In this document: piece by piece, positions 1 to 12,270 of the stretch
Numbering within the stretch: position 1 is the first letter of the stretch
How the letters are laid out: each line of letters starts with the position of its first letter
Assembly (NCBI GenBank): GCA_963971285.1
Contig: OZ020256.1
Location: 8,620,541-8,684,540, forward strand
Length of the DNA stretch: 64,000 nt
Direction of reading: 5' to 3'
Source of the DNA: Astropecten irregularis
Lineage: Eukaryota > Echinodermata > Asteroidea > Paxillosida > Astropectinidae
Notes under the pieces: model-generated
Database searches by the model: none
Told to the model about the DNA's origin: nothing
What the model saw: the letters and a program-made list of their open reading frames with translations, nothing else
Program-made: the position numbers and the translations under genes

Positions 1-719
1 AAGCTCAAAGCTCAAAATTAACAGCTCAAAGTTAACAGCTCAAAGCTCAAAGCTCACACCTCAAAGCTCAAAGCTCAAAGCTCGGACATCAAAGCTCACA
101 GGTCAAAGCTCAAAGTTCAAAGCACAGAGCTCAAAACTCAAAGCTCAAAGCACAAAACTCAACGTACAGAACTCAAAGCTCAAAGCACAGACCTCGAAGC
201 TCAAAGCTCAAAGCTAAAAGCTCAAAGCTCAAAGCTCAAAGCTCGGAACTCAAAGCTCAAAGCTCAAGGCTCAAAGCTCAAAGCTCAAAGCTCAAAGCTC
301 AAAGCTCAAAGCACAAAGCTCAAAGCTCAAAGCTCAAAGCTCAAAGCTCAAAGCTCAAAGCTCAAAGCTCAAAGCTCAAAGCTCACAGCTCAAAGCTCAC
401 AGCTCACAGCTCGGAACTCAAAGCTCAAAGCTCAAAGCTCAAAGCTCAAAGCTCGGAACTCAAAGCTCAAAGCTCAAGCTCAAAGCTCAAAGCTCAAAGC
501 TCCCGAACTCAAAGCTCAAAGCTCAAATCTCAAAGCTCGGAATTCAAAGCTCAAAGCTCAAAGCTCAAAGCTCAAAGCTCACAGCTCACAGGTCAAAGCT
601 CAAAGCTCAAAGCTCAAAGCTCAAAGCTCAAAGCTCAAAGCTCAAAGCTCAAAGCTCAAAGCTCAAAGCTCAAAGCTCAAAGCTCAAAGCTCAAAGCTCA
701 AAGCTCAAAGCTCAAAGCT

Positions 720-2040
720 CAAGGCTCAAAGCTCAAAGCTCAAAGCTCAAAGCTCAAAGCTCAAAGCTCAAAGCTCAAAGCTCAAAGCTCAAAGCTCAAA
801 GCTCAAAGCTCGAAGCTCGAAGCTCAAAGCTCGAAACTCAAAGCTCACAGCTCAAAGCAAAAAGCTTAAAGCTCACAGGTCAAAGCCAAAAGCTCAAAGC
901 TCAAAGCTCACAGCTCACAGGTCAAAGGTCAAAGCTCAAAGCTCAAAGCACAAAACTCAACGTACAGAACTCAAAGCTCAAAGCACAGACCTCAAGGCTC
1001 AAAGCTCAAAGCTCAAAGCTCACTGCTCACAGCTAAAAGCTAAAAGCTCACAGGTCAAAGCTAAAAGCTCACAGGTCAAAGCTCACAGGTCAAAGCTCAC
1101 AGGTCAAAGCTCACGGCTCAAAGCTCAAAGCTCAAAGCTCAAAGCTCAAAGCTCAAAGCTCAAAGCTCAAAGCTCAAAGCTCAAAGCTCAAAGCTCAAAG
1201 CTCAAAGCTCAAAGCTCAAAGCTCAAAGCTCAAGGCTCAAAGCTCAAAGCTCAAAGCTCAAAGCTCAAAGCTCAAAGCTCAAAGCTCAAAGCTCAAAGCT
1301 CAAAGCTCAAAGCTCAAAGCTCGAAGCTCGAAGCTCAAAGCTCGAAACTCAAAGCTCACAGCTCAAAGCAAAAAGCTTAAAGCTCACAGGTCAAAGCCAA
1401 AAGCTCAAAGCTCAAAGCTCACAGCTCACAGGTCAAAGGTCAAAGCTCAAAGCTCAAAGCACAAAACTCAACGTACAGAACTCAAAGCTCAAAGCACAGA
1501 CCTCAAGGCTCAAAGCTCAAAGCTCAAAGCTCACTGCTCACAGCTAAAAGCTAAAAGCTCACAGGTCAAAGCTAAAAGCTCACAGGTCAAAGCTCACAGG
1601 TCAAAGCTCACAGGTCAAAGCTCACGGCTCAAAGCTCAAAGCTCAAAGCTCAAAGCTCAAAGCTCAAAGCTCACAGGTCAAAGCTCAAAGCTCAAAGCTC
1701 AAAGCTCAAAGCTCAAAGCTCAAAGCTCAAAGCTCAAAGCTCAAAGCTCAAAGCTCGAAGCTCAAAGCTCGAAACTCAAAGCTCACAGCTCAAAGCAAAA
1801 AGCTTAAAGCTCACAGGTCAAAGCCAAAAGCTCAAAGCTCACAGCTCACAGGTCAAAGGTCAAAGCTCACAGCTGCTCAAAGCTCAAAGCTCACAGGTCA
1901 AAGCTCAAAGCTCAAAGCACAGACCTCAAGGCTCAAAGCTCAAAGCTCAAAGCTCACTGCTCACAGCTAAAAGCTAAAAGCTCACAGGTCAAAGCTAAAA
2001 GCTCACAGGTCAAAGCTCACAGGTCAAAGCTCACGGCTCA
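720..2040 (+). repeat. 511-bp tandem duplication plus a shorter third copy
   Basis: Three anchors repeat at exactly 511 bp (73 units): CAAGGCTC at 720 and 1231, CAAAAAGCTTAAAG at 858 and 1369, and CACTGCTCACAGC at 1021 and 1532. A third, shortened copy follows with the same anchors at 1796 and 1954, at spacings of 427 and 422 bp. It lacks the AACGTACAG signature carried by the first two. Each copy ends in a run of ACAGGTC units followed by an ACGGCTC unit. Boundaries are approximate because both edges lie in pure AAAGCTC runs. Confidence 0.9.
949..993 (+). repeat. Left-arm signature block (AACGTACAG type), one example
   Basis: A 45-bp string of diverged units runs from CACAAAACTC through AACGTACAGAACTC to CACAGACCTC. 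It recurs many times in the left arm, for example near 151, 1460, 3400, 4107, 5175, 5845, 6895, 8209, 9270, 10313 and 11627. It was not seen in the right arm. A sister form with CTCGACGTACAG and CACATACCTC marks the blocks at about 2.5, 3.8, 4.65 and 8.75 kb. It is useful as a lineage marker for the left array; no function is implied. Confidence 0.85.
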
Positions 2041-2439
2041 AAGCTCAAAGCTCAAAGCTCAAAGCTCAAAGCTCAAAGCTCACAGGTCAAAGCTCAAAGC
2101 TCAAAGCTCAAAGCTCAAAGCTCAAAGCTCAAAGCTCAAAGCTCAAAGCTCAAAGCTCAAAGCTCAAAGCTCAAAGCTCAAAGCTCAAAGCTCAAAGCTC
2201 ACAGGTCAAAGCTCAAAGCTCAAAGCTCAAAGCTCAAAGCTCAAAGCTCACAGGTCAAAGCTCAAAGCTCAAAGCTCAAAGCTCAAAGCTCAAAGCTCAA
2301 AGCTCAAAGCTCAAAGCTCAAAGCTCAAAGCTCAAAGCTCAAAGCTCAAAGCTCAAAGCTCACAGCTCACAGGTCAAAGCTCAAAGCTCAAAGCTCAAAG
2401 CTCCAAGCTCAAAACTCGAAACTCAAAGCTCGGACATCA

Positions 2440-3221
2440 AAGCTCACAGCTCAAAGCAAAAAGCTAAAAGCTCACAGGTCAAAGCTCAAAGGTCGGAACT
2501 CAAAGCTCAAAGCTCACAGCTCAAATCTCAAAGCTCAAAGCTCAAAGCACAAAACTCGACGTACAGAACTCAAAGCTCAAAGCACATACCTCGAAGCTCA
2601 AAGCTCACAGCTCAAAGCTCACATCTCAAAGCTCAAAGCTCAAAGCTCAGAGCTCAAAGCTCACAGGTCAAAGCTCAAAACACAGCTCCCAGCTCAAAGC
2701 TCACAGCTCACTGCTCAAAGCTCAAAGCTCAAAGGTCAAAGCCAAAAGCTCAAAGCTCAAAGCTCACAGCTCACAGGTCACAGCTCACAGCTCGGAACTC
2801 AAAGCTCAAAGCTCAAAGGTCAAAGCCAAAAGCTCAAAGCTCAAAGGTCAAAGCCAAAAGCTCAAAGCTCAAAGCTCAAAGCTCACAGCTCAAAGCTCAC
2901 TGCTCAAAGCTCAAAGCTCAAAGCTCAAAGCTCAAAGCTCAAAGCTCAAAGCTCAAAGCTCAAAGCTCAAAGCTCAAAGCTCAAAGCTCAAAGCTCAAAG
3001 CTCAAAGCTCAAAGCTCAAAGCTCAAAGCTCAAAGCTCAAAGCTCAAAGCTCAAAGCTCACAACTCACGGCTCAAAGCTCAGAGCTCAAAGCTCAAAGCT
3101 CACAGGTCAAAGCTCAAAGCTCAAAGCTCAAAGCTCAAAGCTCAAAGCTCAAAGCTCACAGCTCACAGGGTCAAAGCTCAAAGCTCAAAGCTCAAAGCTC
3201 AAAGCTCACAGCTCACAGGTC

Positions 3222-3252
<31 letters not shown>

Positions 3253-4860
3253 GCTCAAAGCTCAAAGCTCAAAGCTCGAAGCTCAAAGCTCGAAACTCAA
3301 AGCTCACAGCTCAAAGCAAAAAGCTTAAAGCTCACAGGTCAAAGCCAAAAGCTCAAAGCTCACAGCTCACAGGTCAAAGGTCAAAGCTCAAAGCTCAAAG
3401 CACAAAACTCAACGTACAGAACTCAAAGCTCAAAGCACAGACCTCAAGGCTCAAAGCTCAAAGCTCAAAGCTCACTGCTCACAGCTAAAAGCTAAAAGCT
3501 CACAGGTCAAAGCTAAAACTCACAGGTCAAAGCTCAAAGCTCACAGGTCAAAGCTCACGGCTCAAAGCTCAAAGCTCAAAGCTCAAAGCTCAAAGCTCAC
3601 AGGTCAAAGCTCAAAGCTCAAAGCTCAAAGCTCAAAGCTCAAAGCTCAAAGCTCAAAGCTCAAAGCTCAAAGCTCCAACCTCAAAGCTCGAAACTCAAAG
3701 CTCGGACATCAAAGCTCACAGCTCAAAGCAAAAAGCTAAAAGCTCACAGGTCAAAGCTCAAAGGTCGGAACTCAAAGCTCAAAGCTCACAGCTCAAATCT
3801 CAAAGCTCAAAGCTCAAAGCACAAAACTCGACGTACAGAACTCAAAGCTCAAAGCACATACCTCGAAGCTCAAAGCTCACAGCTCAAAGCTCAAATCTCA
3901 AAGCTCAAAGCTCAAAGCTCAGAGCTCAAAGCTCACAGGTCAAAGCTCAAAACACAGCTCCCAGCTCAAAGCTCACAGCTCACTGCTCAAAGCTCAAAGC
4001 TCAAAGGTCAAAGCCAAAAGCTCAAAGCTCAAAGCTCACAGCTCACAGGTCACAGCTCACAGCTCGGAACTCAAAGCTCAAAGCTCAAAGCTCAAAGCTC
4101 AAAGCACAAAACTCAACGTACAGAACTCAAAGCTCAAAGCACAGACCTCGAAGCTCAAAGCTCACAGCTCAAAGCTCACTGCTCAAAGCTCAAAGCTCAA
4201 AGCTCAAAGCTCAAAGCTCAAAGCTCAAAGCTCAAAGCTCAAAGCTCAAAGCTCAAAGCTCAAAGCTCACAACTCACGGCTCAAAGCTCAAAGCTCAAAG
4301 CTCAAAGCTCACAGGTCAAAGGTCAAAGCTCAAAGCTCAAAGCTCAAAGCTCAAAGCTCAAAGCTCAAAGCTCAAAGCTCACAGCTCACAGGTCAAAGCT
4401 CAAAGCTCAAAGCTCAAAGCTCAAAGCTCAAAGCTCAAAGCTCACAGCTCACAGGTCAAAGCTCAAAGCTCAAAGCTCAAAGCTCAAAGCTCAAAGCTCA
4501 AAGCTCAAAGCTCAAAGCTCAAAGCTCGAAGCTCAAAGCTTGAAACTCAAAGCTCACAGCTCAAAGCAAAAAGCTAAAAGCTCACAGGTCAAAGCTCAAA
4601 GGTCGGAACTCAAAGCTCACAGCTCAAATCTCAAAGCTCAAAGCTCAAAGCACAAAACTCGACGTACAGAACTCAAAGCTCAAAGCACATACCTCGAAGC
4701 TCAAAGCTCACAGCTTAAAGCTCACAGCTCAAAGCTCAAAGCTCAAAGCTCAGAGCTCAAAGCTCACAGGTCAAAGCTCAAAACACAGCTCCCAGCTCAA
4801 AGCTCACAGCTCAAAGCTCACAGCTCGGAACTCAAAGCTCAAAGCTCAAAGCTCAAAGCT
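2440..4860 (+). repeat. Irregularly spaced related blocks (GGTCGGAACTC / CACAGCTCCC family)
   Basis: A block marked by AAGGTCGGAACTC and, about 190 bp later, by AACACAGCTCCCAGCTC is present at 2491/2681, 3763/3953 and 4601/4784. It appears again at 8690 inside the later HOR. Spacings are 1,272 and 838 bp, so this is an older or rearranged HOR stage rather than a clean period. The intervals between blocks are mostly pure AAAGCTC runs with ACAGGTC, AACTC and ACGGCTC variants. No gene is seen in this stretch. Confidence 0.8.
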
Positions 4861-5054
4861 CAAAGCTCAAAGCTCAAAGCTCAAAGCTCAAATCTCAAAG
4901 CTCAAAGCTCAAAGCTCAAAGCTCAAAGCTCAAAGCTCAAAGCTCAAAGCTCAAAGCTCAAAGCTCAAAGCTCAAGGCTCAAAGCTCAAAGCTCAAAGCT
5001 CAAAGCTCAAAGCTCAAAGCTCACAGCTCACAGCTCACAGCTCACAGCTCACAG

Positions 5055-6396
5055 CTCGGACATCAAAGCTGAAAGCTCACAGCTCAAAGCTCAAAGCTCG
5101 GACATCAAAGCTCACAGCTCAAAGGTCAAAGCTCACAGCTCAAAGGTCAAAGCTCAAAGCTCAAAGCTCAAAGCACAAAACTCAACGTACAGAACTCAAA
5201 GCTCAAAGCACAGACCTCAAGGCTCAAGGCTCAAAGCTCAAAGCTCAAAGCTCAAAGCTCAAAGCTCAAAGCTCAAAGCTCACAGCTCACAGCTCACAGC
5301 TCACAGCTCGGACATCAAAGCTGAAAGCTCACAGCTCAAAGCTCAAAGCTCGGACATCAAAGCTCACAGCTCAAAGGTCAAAGCTCACAGCTCAAAGGTC
5401 AAAGCTCAAAGCTCAAAGCTCAAAGCTCAAAGCTCAAAGCTCAAAGCTCAAAGCTCACTGCTCACAGCTAAAAGCTAAAAGCTCACAGGTCAAAGCTAAA
5501 ACTCACAGGTCAAAGCTCAAAGCTCACAGGTCAAAGCTCACGGCTCAAAGCTCAAATCTCAAAGCTCAAAGCTCAAAGCTCAAAGCTCAAAGCTCAAAGC
5601 TCAAAGCTCAAAGCTCAAAGCTCAAAGCTCAAAGCTCAAGGCTCAAAGCTCAAAGCTCAAAGCTCAAAGCTCAAAGCTCAAAGCTCAAAGCTCACAGCTC
5701 ACAGCTCACAGCTCACAGCTCACAGCTCGGACATCAAAGCTGAAAGCTCACAGCTCAAAGCTCAAAGCTCGGACATCAAAGCTCACAGCTCAAAGGTCAA
5801 AGCTCACAGCTCAAAGGTCAAAGCTCAAAGCTCAAAGCTCAAAGCACAAAACTCAACGTACAGAACTCAAAGCTCAAAGCACAGACCTCAAGGCTCAAGG
5901 CTCAAAGCTCAAAGCTCAAAGCTCAAAGCTCAAAGCTCAAAGCTCAAAGCTCACAGCTCACAGCTCACAGCTCACAGCTCGGACATCAAAGCTGAAAGCT
6001 CACAGCTCAAAGCTCAAAGCTCGGACATCAAAGCTCACAGCTCAAAGGTCAAAGCTCACAGCTCAAAGGTCAAAGCTCAAAGCTCAAAGCTCAAAGCTCA
6101 AAGCTCAAAGCTCAAAGCTCAAAGCTCACTGCTCACAGCTAAAAGCTAAAAGCTCACAGGTCAAAGCTAAAACTCACAGGTCAAAGCTCAAAGCTCACAG
6201 GTCAAAGCTCACGGCTCAAAGCTCAAAGCTCAAAGCTCAAAGCTCAAAGCTCAAAGCTCAAAGCTCACAGGTCAAAGCTCAAAGCTCAAAGCTCAAAGCT
6301 CAAAGCTCAAAGCTCAAAGCTCAAAGCTCAAAGCTCAAAGCTCAAAGCTCAAAGCTCAAAGCTCAAAGCTCAAAGCTCAAAGCTCAAAGCTCAAAG
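5055..6396 (+). repeat. 671-bp tandem duplication
   Basis: CTCGGACATCAAAGCTGAAAG-type anchors lie at 5055 and 5307, and again at 5726 and 5978; both pairs are shifted by exactly 671 bp. The CACTGCTCACAGC anchor near 5457 repeats near 6127. 671 is not a multiple of 7 because each copy carries a shortened unit (AAAGCTAAAACTCACAGG). This duplication explains why the block at 4601 and its later copy at 8690 are 4,089 bp apart: that is the 3,418-bp HOR period plus 671. Confidence 0.9.
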
Positions 6397-6524
6397 CTCA
6401 AAGCTCAAAGCTCAAAGCTCAAAGCTCAAAGCTCAAAGCTCAAAGCTCAAAGCTCAAAGCTCAAAGCTCAAAGCTCAAAGCTCAAAGCTCAAAGCTCAAA
6501 GCTCAAAGCTCAAAGCTCAAAGCT
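6273..6524 (+). repeat. Longest perfect run: 36 identical units
   Basis: Between two CACAGGT units the sequence is 252 bp of uninterrupted CAAAGCT, which is 36 perfect copies. The homologous run in the next HOR copy has 35 units (9698-9942). No longer perfect run was noticed in the window. Confidence 0.93.
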
Positions 6525-7810
6525 CACAGGTCAAAGCTCAAAGCTCAAAGCTCAAAGCTCAAAGCTCAAAGCTCAAAGCTCAAAGCTCAAAGCTCCAAGC
6601 TCAAAGCTCGAAACTCAAAGCTCAAAGCTCACAGCTCACAGGGTCAAAGCTCAAAGCTCAAAGCTCAAAGCTCAAAGCTCACAGCTCACAGGTCAAAGCT
6701 CAAAGCTCAAAGCTCAAAGCTCAAAGCTCAAAGCTCAAAGCTCAAAGCTCAAAGCTCAAAGCTCAAAGCTCGAAGCTCAAAGCTCGAAACTCAAAGCTCA
6801 CAGCTCAAAGCAAAAAGCTTAAAGCTCACAGGTCAAAGCCAAAAGCTCAAAGCTCACAGCTCACAGGTCAAAGGTCAAAGCTCAAAGCTCAAAGCACAAA
6901 ACTCAACGTACAGAACTCAAAGCTCAAAGCACAGACCTCAAGGCTCAAAGCTCAAAGCTCAAAGCTCACTGCTCACAGCTAAAAGCTAAAAGCTCACAGG
7001 TCAAAGCTAAAACTCACAGGTCAAAGCTCAAAGCTCACAGGTCAAAGCTCACGGCTCAAAGCTCAAAGCTTAAAGCTCAAAGCTCAAAGCTCAAAGCTCA
7101 CAGGTCAAAGCTCAAAACACAGCTCCCAGCTCAAAGCTCACAGCTCAAAGCTCACAGCTCGGAACTCAAAGCTCAAAGCTCAAAGCTCAAAGCTCAAGGC
7201 TCAAAGCTCAAAGCTCAAAGCTCAAAGCTCAAAGCTCAAAGCTCAAAGCTCGAAGCTCAAAGCTCGAAACTCAAAGCTCACAGCTCAAAGCAAAAAGCTT
7301 AAAGCTCACAGGTCAAAGCCAAAAGCTCAAAGCTCACAGCTCACAGGTCAAAGGTCAAAGCTCAAAGCTCAAAGCACAAAACTCAACGTACAAAACTCAA
7401 AGCTCAAAGCACAGACCTCAATGCTCAAAGCTCAAAGCTCAAAAGCTCACTGCTCACAGCTAAAAGCTAAAAGCTCACAGGTCAAAGCAAAAACTCACAG
7501 GTCAAAGCTCAAAGCTCACAGGTCAAAGCTCACGGCTCAAAGCTCAAAGCTCAAAGCTCAAAGCTCAAAGCTCAAAGCTCACAGGTCAAAGCTCAAAGCT
7601 CAAAGCTCAAAGCTCAAAGCTCAAAGCTCAAAGCTCAAAGCTCAAAGCTCAAAGCTCAAAGCTCAAAGCTCAAAGCTCAAAGCTCAAAGCTCAAAGCTCA
7701 AAGCTCAAAGCTCAAAGCTCAAAGCTCAAAGCTCGGAACTCAAAGCTTAAAGCTCAAAGCTCAAAGCTCAAAGCTCAAAGCTCAAATCTCAAAGCTCAAA
7801 GCTCAAAGCT

Positions 7811-7840
7811 CAAAGATCAAAGATCAAATCTCAAAGATCA
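7811..7840 (+). repeat. CAAAGAT variant cluster
   Basis: Units with C-to-A changes (CAAAGAT twice, then CAAATCT, then CAAAGAT) break the AluI core AGCT. The same cluster occurs at 11229, 3,418 bp later. It is a clean internal landmark of the left HOR. Confidence 0.9.
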
Positions 7841-8400
7841 AAACTCAAAGCTCAAAGCTCAAAGCTCAAATCTCAAAGCTCAAAGCTCAAAGCTCAAAGC
7901 TCAAAGCTCAAAGCTCAAAGCTCAAAGCTCGGACATCAAAGCTCAAAGCTCAAAGCTCAATGCTCAAAGTTTACAGGTCAAAGCTCAAAGCTCAAATCTC
8001 AAAGCTCAAGGCTCAAAGCTCAAAGCTCAAAGCTCAATGCTCAAAGCTCAAAGCTCACAGCTCACAGCTCACATCTCACAGCTCACAGCTCACAGCTCGG
8101 ACATCAAAGCTGAAAGCTCACAGCTCAAAGCTCAAAGCTCGGACATCAAAGCTCACAGCTCAAAGCTCAAAGCTCAAAGCTCAAAGCTCAAAGCTCAAAG
8201 CTCAAAGCACAAAACTCAACGTACAGAACTCAAAGCTCAAAGCACAGACCTCGAAGCTCGAAGCTCAAAGCTCACAGCTCACTGCTCACAGGTCAAAGCT
8301 CAAAGCTCACAGGTCAAAGCTCAAGGCTCAAAGCTCAAAGCTCAAAGCTCAAAGCTCACAACTCACGGCTCAACGCTCAAAGCTCAAAGCTCACAGGTCA

Positions 8401-8432
<32 letters not shown>

Positions 8433-9150
8433 TCAACGTACAGAACTCAAAGCTCAAAGCACAGACCTCGAAGCTCAAAGCTCACAGCTCAAAGCTCACA
8501 GCTCACAGCTCACAGCTCGGAACTCAAAGCTCAAAGCTCAAAGCTCGGAACTCAAAGCTCAAAGCTCAAAGCTCGGAACTCAAAGCTCAAAGCTCAAAGC
8601 TCAAAGCTCAAAGCTCGAAGCTCAAAGCTCGAAACTCAAAGCTCACAGCTCAAAGCAAAAAGCTAAAAGCTCACAGGTCAAAGCTCAAAGGTCGGAACTC
8701 AAAGCTCACAGCTCAAATCTCAAAGCTCAAAGCTCAAAGCACAAAACTCGACGTACAGAACTCAAAGCTCAAAGCACATACCTCGAAGCTCAAAGCTCAC
8801 AGCTTAAAGCTCACAGCTCAAAGCTCAAAGCTCAAAGCTCAGAGCTCAAAGCTCACAGGTCAAAGCTCAAAACACAGCTCCCAGCTCAAAGCTCACAGCT
8901 CAAAGCTCACAGCTCGGAACTCAAAGCTCAAAGCTCAAAGCTCAAAGCTCAAAGCTCAAAGCTCAAAGCTCAAAGCTCAAATCTCAAAGCTCAAAGCTCA
9001 AAGCTCAAAGCTCAAAGCTCAAAGCTCAAAGCTCAAAGCTCAAAGCTCAAAGCTCAAAGCTCAAGGCTCAAAGCTCAAAGCTCAAAGCTCAAAGCTCAAA
9101 GCTCAAAGCTCAAAGCTCACAGCTCACAGCTCACAGCTCACAGCTCACAG

Positions 9151-11818
9151 CTCGGACATCAAAGCTGAAAGCTCACAGCTCAAAGCTCAAAGCTCGGACA
9201 TCAAAGCTCACAGCTCAAAGGTCAAAGCTCACAGCTCAAAGGTCAAAGCTCAAAGCTCAAAGCTCAAAGCACAAAACTCAACGTACAGAACTCAAAGCTC
9301 AAAGCACAGACCTCAAGGCTCAAGGCTCAAAGCTCAAAGCTCAAAGCTCAAAGCTCAAAGCTCAAAGCTCAAAGCTCACAGCTCACAGCTCACAGCTCAC
9401 AGCTCGGACATCAAAGCTGAAAGCTCACAGCTCAAAGCTCAAAGCTCGGACATCAAAGCTCACAGCTCAAAGGTCAAAGCTCACAGCTCAAAGGTCAAAG
9501 CTCAAAGCTCAAAGCTCAAAGCTCAAAGCTCAAAGCTCAAAGCTCAAAGCTCACTGCTCACAGCTAAAAGCTAAAAGCTCACAGGTCAAAGCTAAAACTC
9601 ACAGGTCAAAGCTCAAAGCTCACAGGTCAAAGCTCACGGCTCAAAGCTCAAAGCTCAAAGCTCAAAGCTCAAAGCTCAAAGCTCAAAGCTCACAGGTCAA
9701 AGCTCAAAGCTCAAAGCTCAAAGCTCAAAGCTCAAAGCTCAAAGCTCAAAGCTCAAAGCTCAAAGCTCAAAGCTCAAAGCTCAAAGCTCAAAGCTCAAAG
9801 CTCAAAGCTCAAAGCTCAAAGCTCAAAGCTCAAAGCTCAAAGCTCAAAGCTCAAAGCTCAAAGCTCAAAGCTCAAAGCTCAAAGCTCAAAGCTCAAAGCT
9901 CAAAGCTCAAAGCTCAAAGCTCAAAGCTCAAAGCTCAAAGCTCACAGGTCAAAGCTCAAAGCTCAAAGCTCAAAGCTCAAAGCTCAAAGCTCAAAGCTCA
10001 AAGCTCAAAGCTCCAAGCTCAAAGCTCGAAACTCAAAGCTCAAAGCTCACAGCTCACAGGGTCAAAGCTCAAAGCTCAAAGCTCAAAGCTCAAAGCTCAC
10101 AGCTCACAGGTCAAAGCTCAAAGCTCAAAGCTCAAAGCTCAAAGCTCAAAGCTCAAAGCTCAAAGCTCAAAGCTCAAAGCTCAAAGCTCGAAGCTCAAAG
10201 CTCGAAACTCAAAGCTCACAGCTCAAAGCAAAAAGCTTAAAGCTCACAGGTCAAAGCCAAAAGCTCAAAGCTCACAGCTCACAGGTCAAAGGTCAAAGCT
10301 CAAAGCTCAAAGCACAAAACTCAACGTACAGAACTCAAAGCTCAAAGCACAGACCTCAAGGCTCAAAGCTCAAAGCTCAAAGCTCACTGCTCACAGCTAA
10401 AAGCTAAAAGCTCACAGGTCAAAGCTAAAACTCACAGGTCAAAGCTCAAAGCTCACAGGTCAAAGCTCACGGCTCAAAGCTCAAAGCTTAAAGCTCAAAG
10501 CTCAAAGCTCAAAGCTCACAGGTCAAAGCTCAAAACACAGCTCCCAGCTCAAAGCTCACAGCTCAAAGCTCACAGCTCGGAACTCAAAGCTCAAAGCTCA
10601 AAGCTCAAAGCTCAAGGCTCAAAGCTCAAAGCTCAAAGCTCAAAGCTCAAAGCTCAAAGCTCAAAGCTCGAAGCTCAAAGCTCGAAACTCAAAGCTCACA
10701 GCTCAAAGCAAAAAGCTTAAAGCTCACAGGTCAAAGCCAAAAGCTCAAAGCTCACAGCTCACAGGTCAAAGGTCAAAGCTCAAAGCTCAAAGCACAAAAC
10801 TCAACGTACAAAACTCAAAGCTCAAAGCACAGACCTCAATGCTCAAAGCTCAAAGCTCAAAAGCTCACTGCTCACAGCTAAAAGCTAAAAGCTCACAGGT
10901 CAAAGCAAAAACTCACAGGTCAAAGCTCAAAGCTCACAGGTCAAAGCTCACGGCTCAAAGCTCAAAGCTCAAAGCTCAAAGCTCAAAGCTCAAAGCTCAC
11001 AGGTCAAAGCTCAAAGCTCAAAGCTCAAAGCTCAAAGCTCAAAGCTCAAAGCTCAAAGCTCAAAGCTCAAAGCTCAAAGCTCAAAGCTCAAAGCTCAAAG
11101 CTGAAAGCTCAAAGCTCAAAGCTCAAAGCTCAAAGCTCAAAGCTCAAAGCTCGGAACTCAAAGCTTAAAGCTCAAAGCTCAAAGCTCAAAGCTCAAAGCT
11201 CAAATCTCAAAGCTCAAAGCTCAAAGCTCAAAGATCAAAGATCAAATCTCAAAGATCAAAACTCAAAGCTCAAAGCTCAAAGCTCAAATCTCAAAGCTCA
11301 AAGCTCAAAGCTCAAAGCTCAAAGCTCAAAGCTCAAAGCTCAAAGCTCGGACATCAAAGCTCAAAGCTCAAAGCTCAATGCTCAAAGTTTACAGGTCAAA
11401 GCTCAAAGCTCAAATCTCAAAGCTCAAGGCTCAAAGCTCAAAGCTCAAAGCTCAATGCTCAAAGCTCAAAGCTCACAGCTCACAGCTCACATCTCACAGC
11501 TCACAGCTCACAGCTCGGACATCAAAGCTGAAAGCTCACAGCTCAAAGCTCAAAGCTCGGACATCAAAGCTCACAGCTCAAAGCTCAAAGCTCAAAGCTC
11601 AAAGCTCAAAGCTCAAAGCTCAAAGCACAAAACTCAACGTACAGAACTCAAAGCTCAAAGCACAGACCTCGAAGCTCGAAGCTCAAAGCTCACAGCTCAC
11701 TGCTCACAGGTCAAAGCTCAAAGCTCACAGGTCAAAGCTCAAGGCTCAAAGCTCAAAGCTCAAAGCTCAAAGCTCACAACTCACGGCTCAACGCTCAAAG
11801 CTCAAAGCTCACAGGTCA

Positions 11819-11850
<32 letters not shown>

Positions 11851-12270
11851 TCAACGTACAGAACTCAAAGCTCAAAGCACAGACCTCGAAGCTCAAAGCT
11901 CACAGCTCAAAGCTCACAGCTCACAGCTCACAGCTCGGAACTCAAAGCTCAAAGCTCAAAGCTCGGAACTCAAAGCTCAAAGCTCAAAGCTCGGAACTCA
12001 AAGCTCAAAGCTCAAAGCTCAAAGCTCAAAGCTCAAAGCTCAAAGCTCAAAGCTCAAATCTCAAAGCTCAAAGCTCAAAGCTCAAAGCTCAAAGCTCAAA
12101 GCTCAAAGCTCAAAGCTCAAAGCTCAAAGCTCAAGGCTCAAAGCTCAAAGCTCAAAGCTCAAAGCTCAAAGCTCAAAGCTCACAGCTCACAGCTCACAGC
12201 TCACAGCTCACAGCTCACAGCTCACAGCTCGGACATCAAAGCTGAAAGTTCACAGCTCAAAGCTCAAAGC
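9151..12270 (+). repeat. Left-arm 3.42-kb higher-order repeat, copy L2 (internally deleted, cut by gap)
   Basis: It matches L1 almost base for base. Visible differences are one fewer unit in the pure run (35 against 36) and a C-to-G change at 11103 giving CTGAAAG. Near 12010-12060 the copy loses about 339 bp: the AATCTC unit at 12058 pairs with 8979 at a shift of only 3,079 instead of 3,418. The GGTCGGAACTC and CACAGCTCCC markers of L1 are therefore missing here. The end shows seven consecutive ACAGCTC units (12180-12228) and then runs into the N gap. Confidence 0.9.
9698..9942 (+). repeat. 35-unit perfect run
   Basis: This is 245 bp of uninterrupted CAAAGCT, homologous to 6273-6524 but one unit shorter. 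The difference accounts exactly for the change of HOR offset from 3,425 to 3,418 bp. Confidence 0.92.

Larger units (their letters stand above)
5726..9150 (+). repeat. Left-arm 3.42-kb higher-order repeat, copy L1
   Basis: Anchors in this interval recur in copy L2 at +3,425 bp (5726 to 9151, 5978 to 9403) and at +3,418 bp further on (7421 to 10839, 7811 to 11229, 7960 to 11378). The 7-bp step is explained by one fewer unit in the long pure run of L2. Contents in order: CTCGGAC block, 36-unit pure run, ACAGGGTC register break, AAAAAGCTTAAAG and AACGTACAG blocks, a CAAAGAT cluster, and a GGTCGGAACTC block. The break at 5726 is arbitrary, since a repeat has no natural start. Confidence 0.93.
1..12270 (+). 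repeat. Left arm of heptamer satellite array, unit AAAGCTC
   Basis: The whole interval is tandem copies of AAAGCTC and one- or two-base variants (ACAGCTC, ACAGGTC, CTCGGAC, AACTC-type units), almost all in 7-bp register. There is no unique sequence. Register breaks are rare and inherited with the larger repeats, for example the 8-base step CACAGGGTCAAAG near 3167, 6640 and 10060. AACTCACGGCTC and CACAGGTC variants also occur, in reverse complement, in the right arm, so the two arms share ancestry. The left arm has its own signature with AACGTACAG and lacks the ATGCAT-containing signature of the right arm. No coding function is supported. The array continues beyond the left window edge. Confidence 0.98.
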
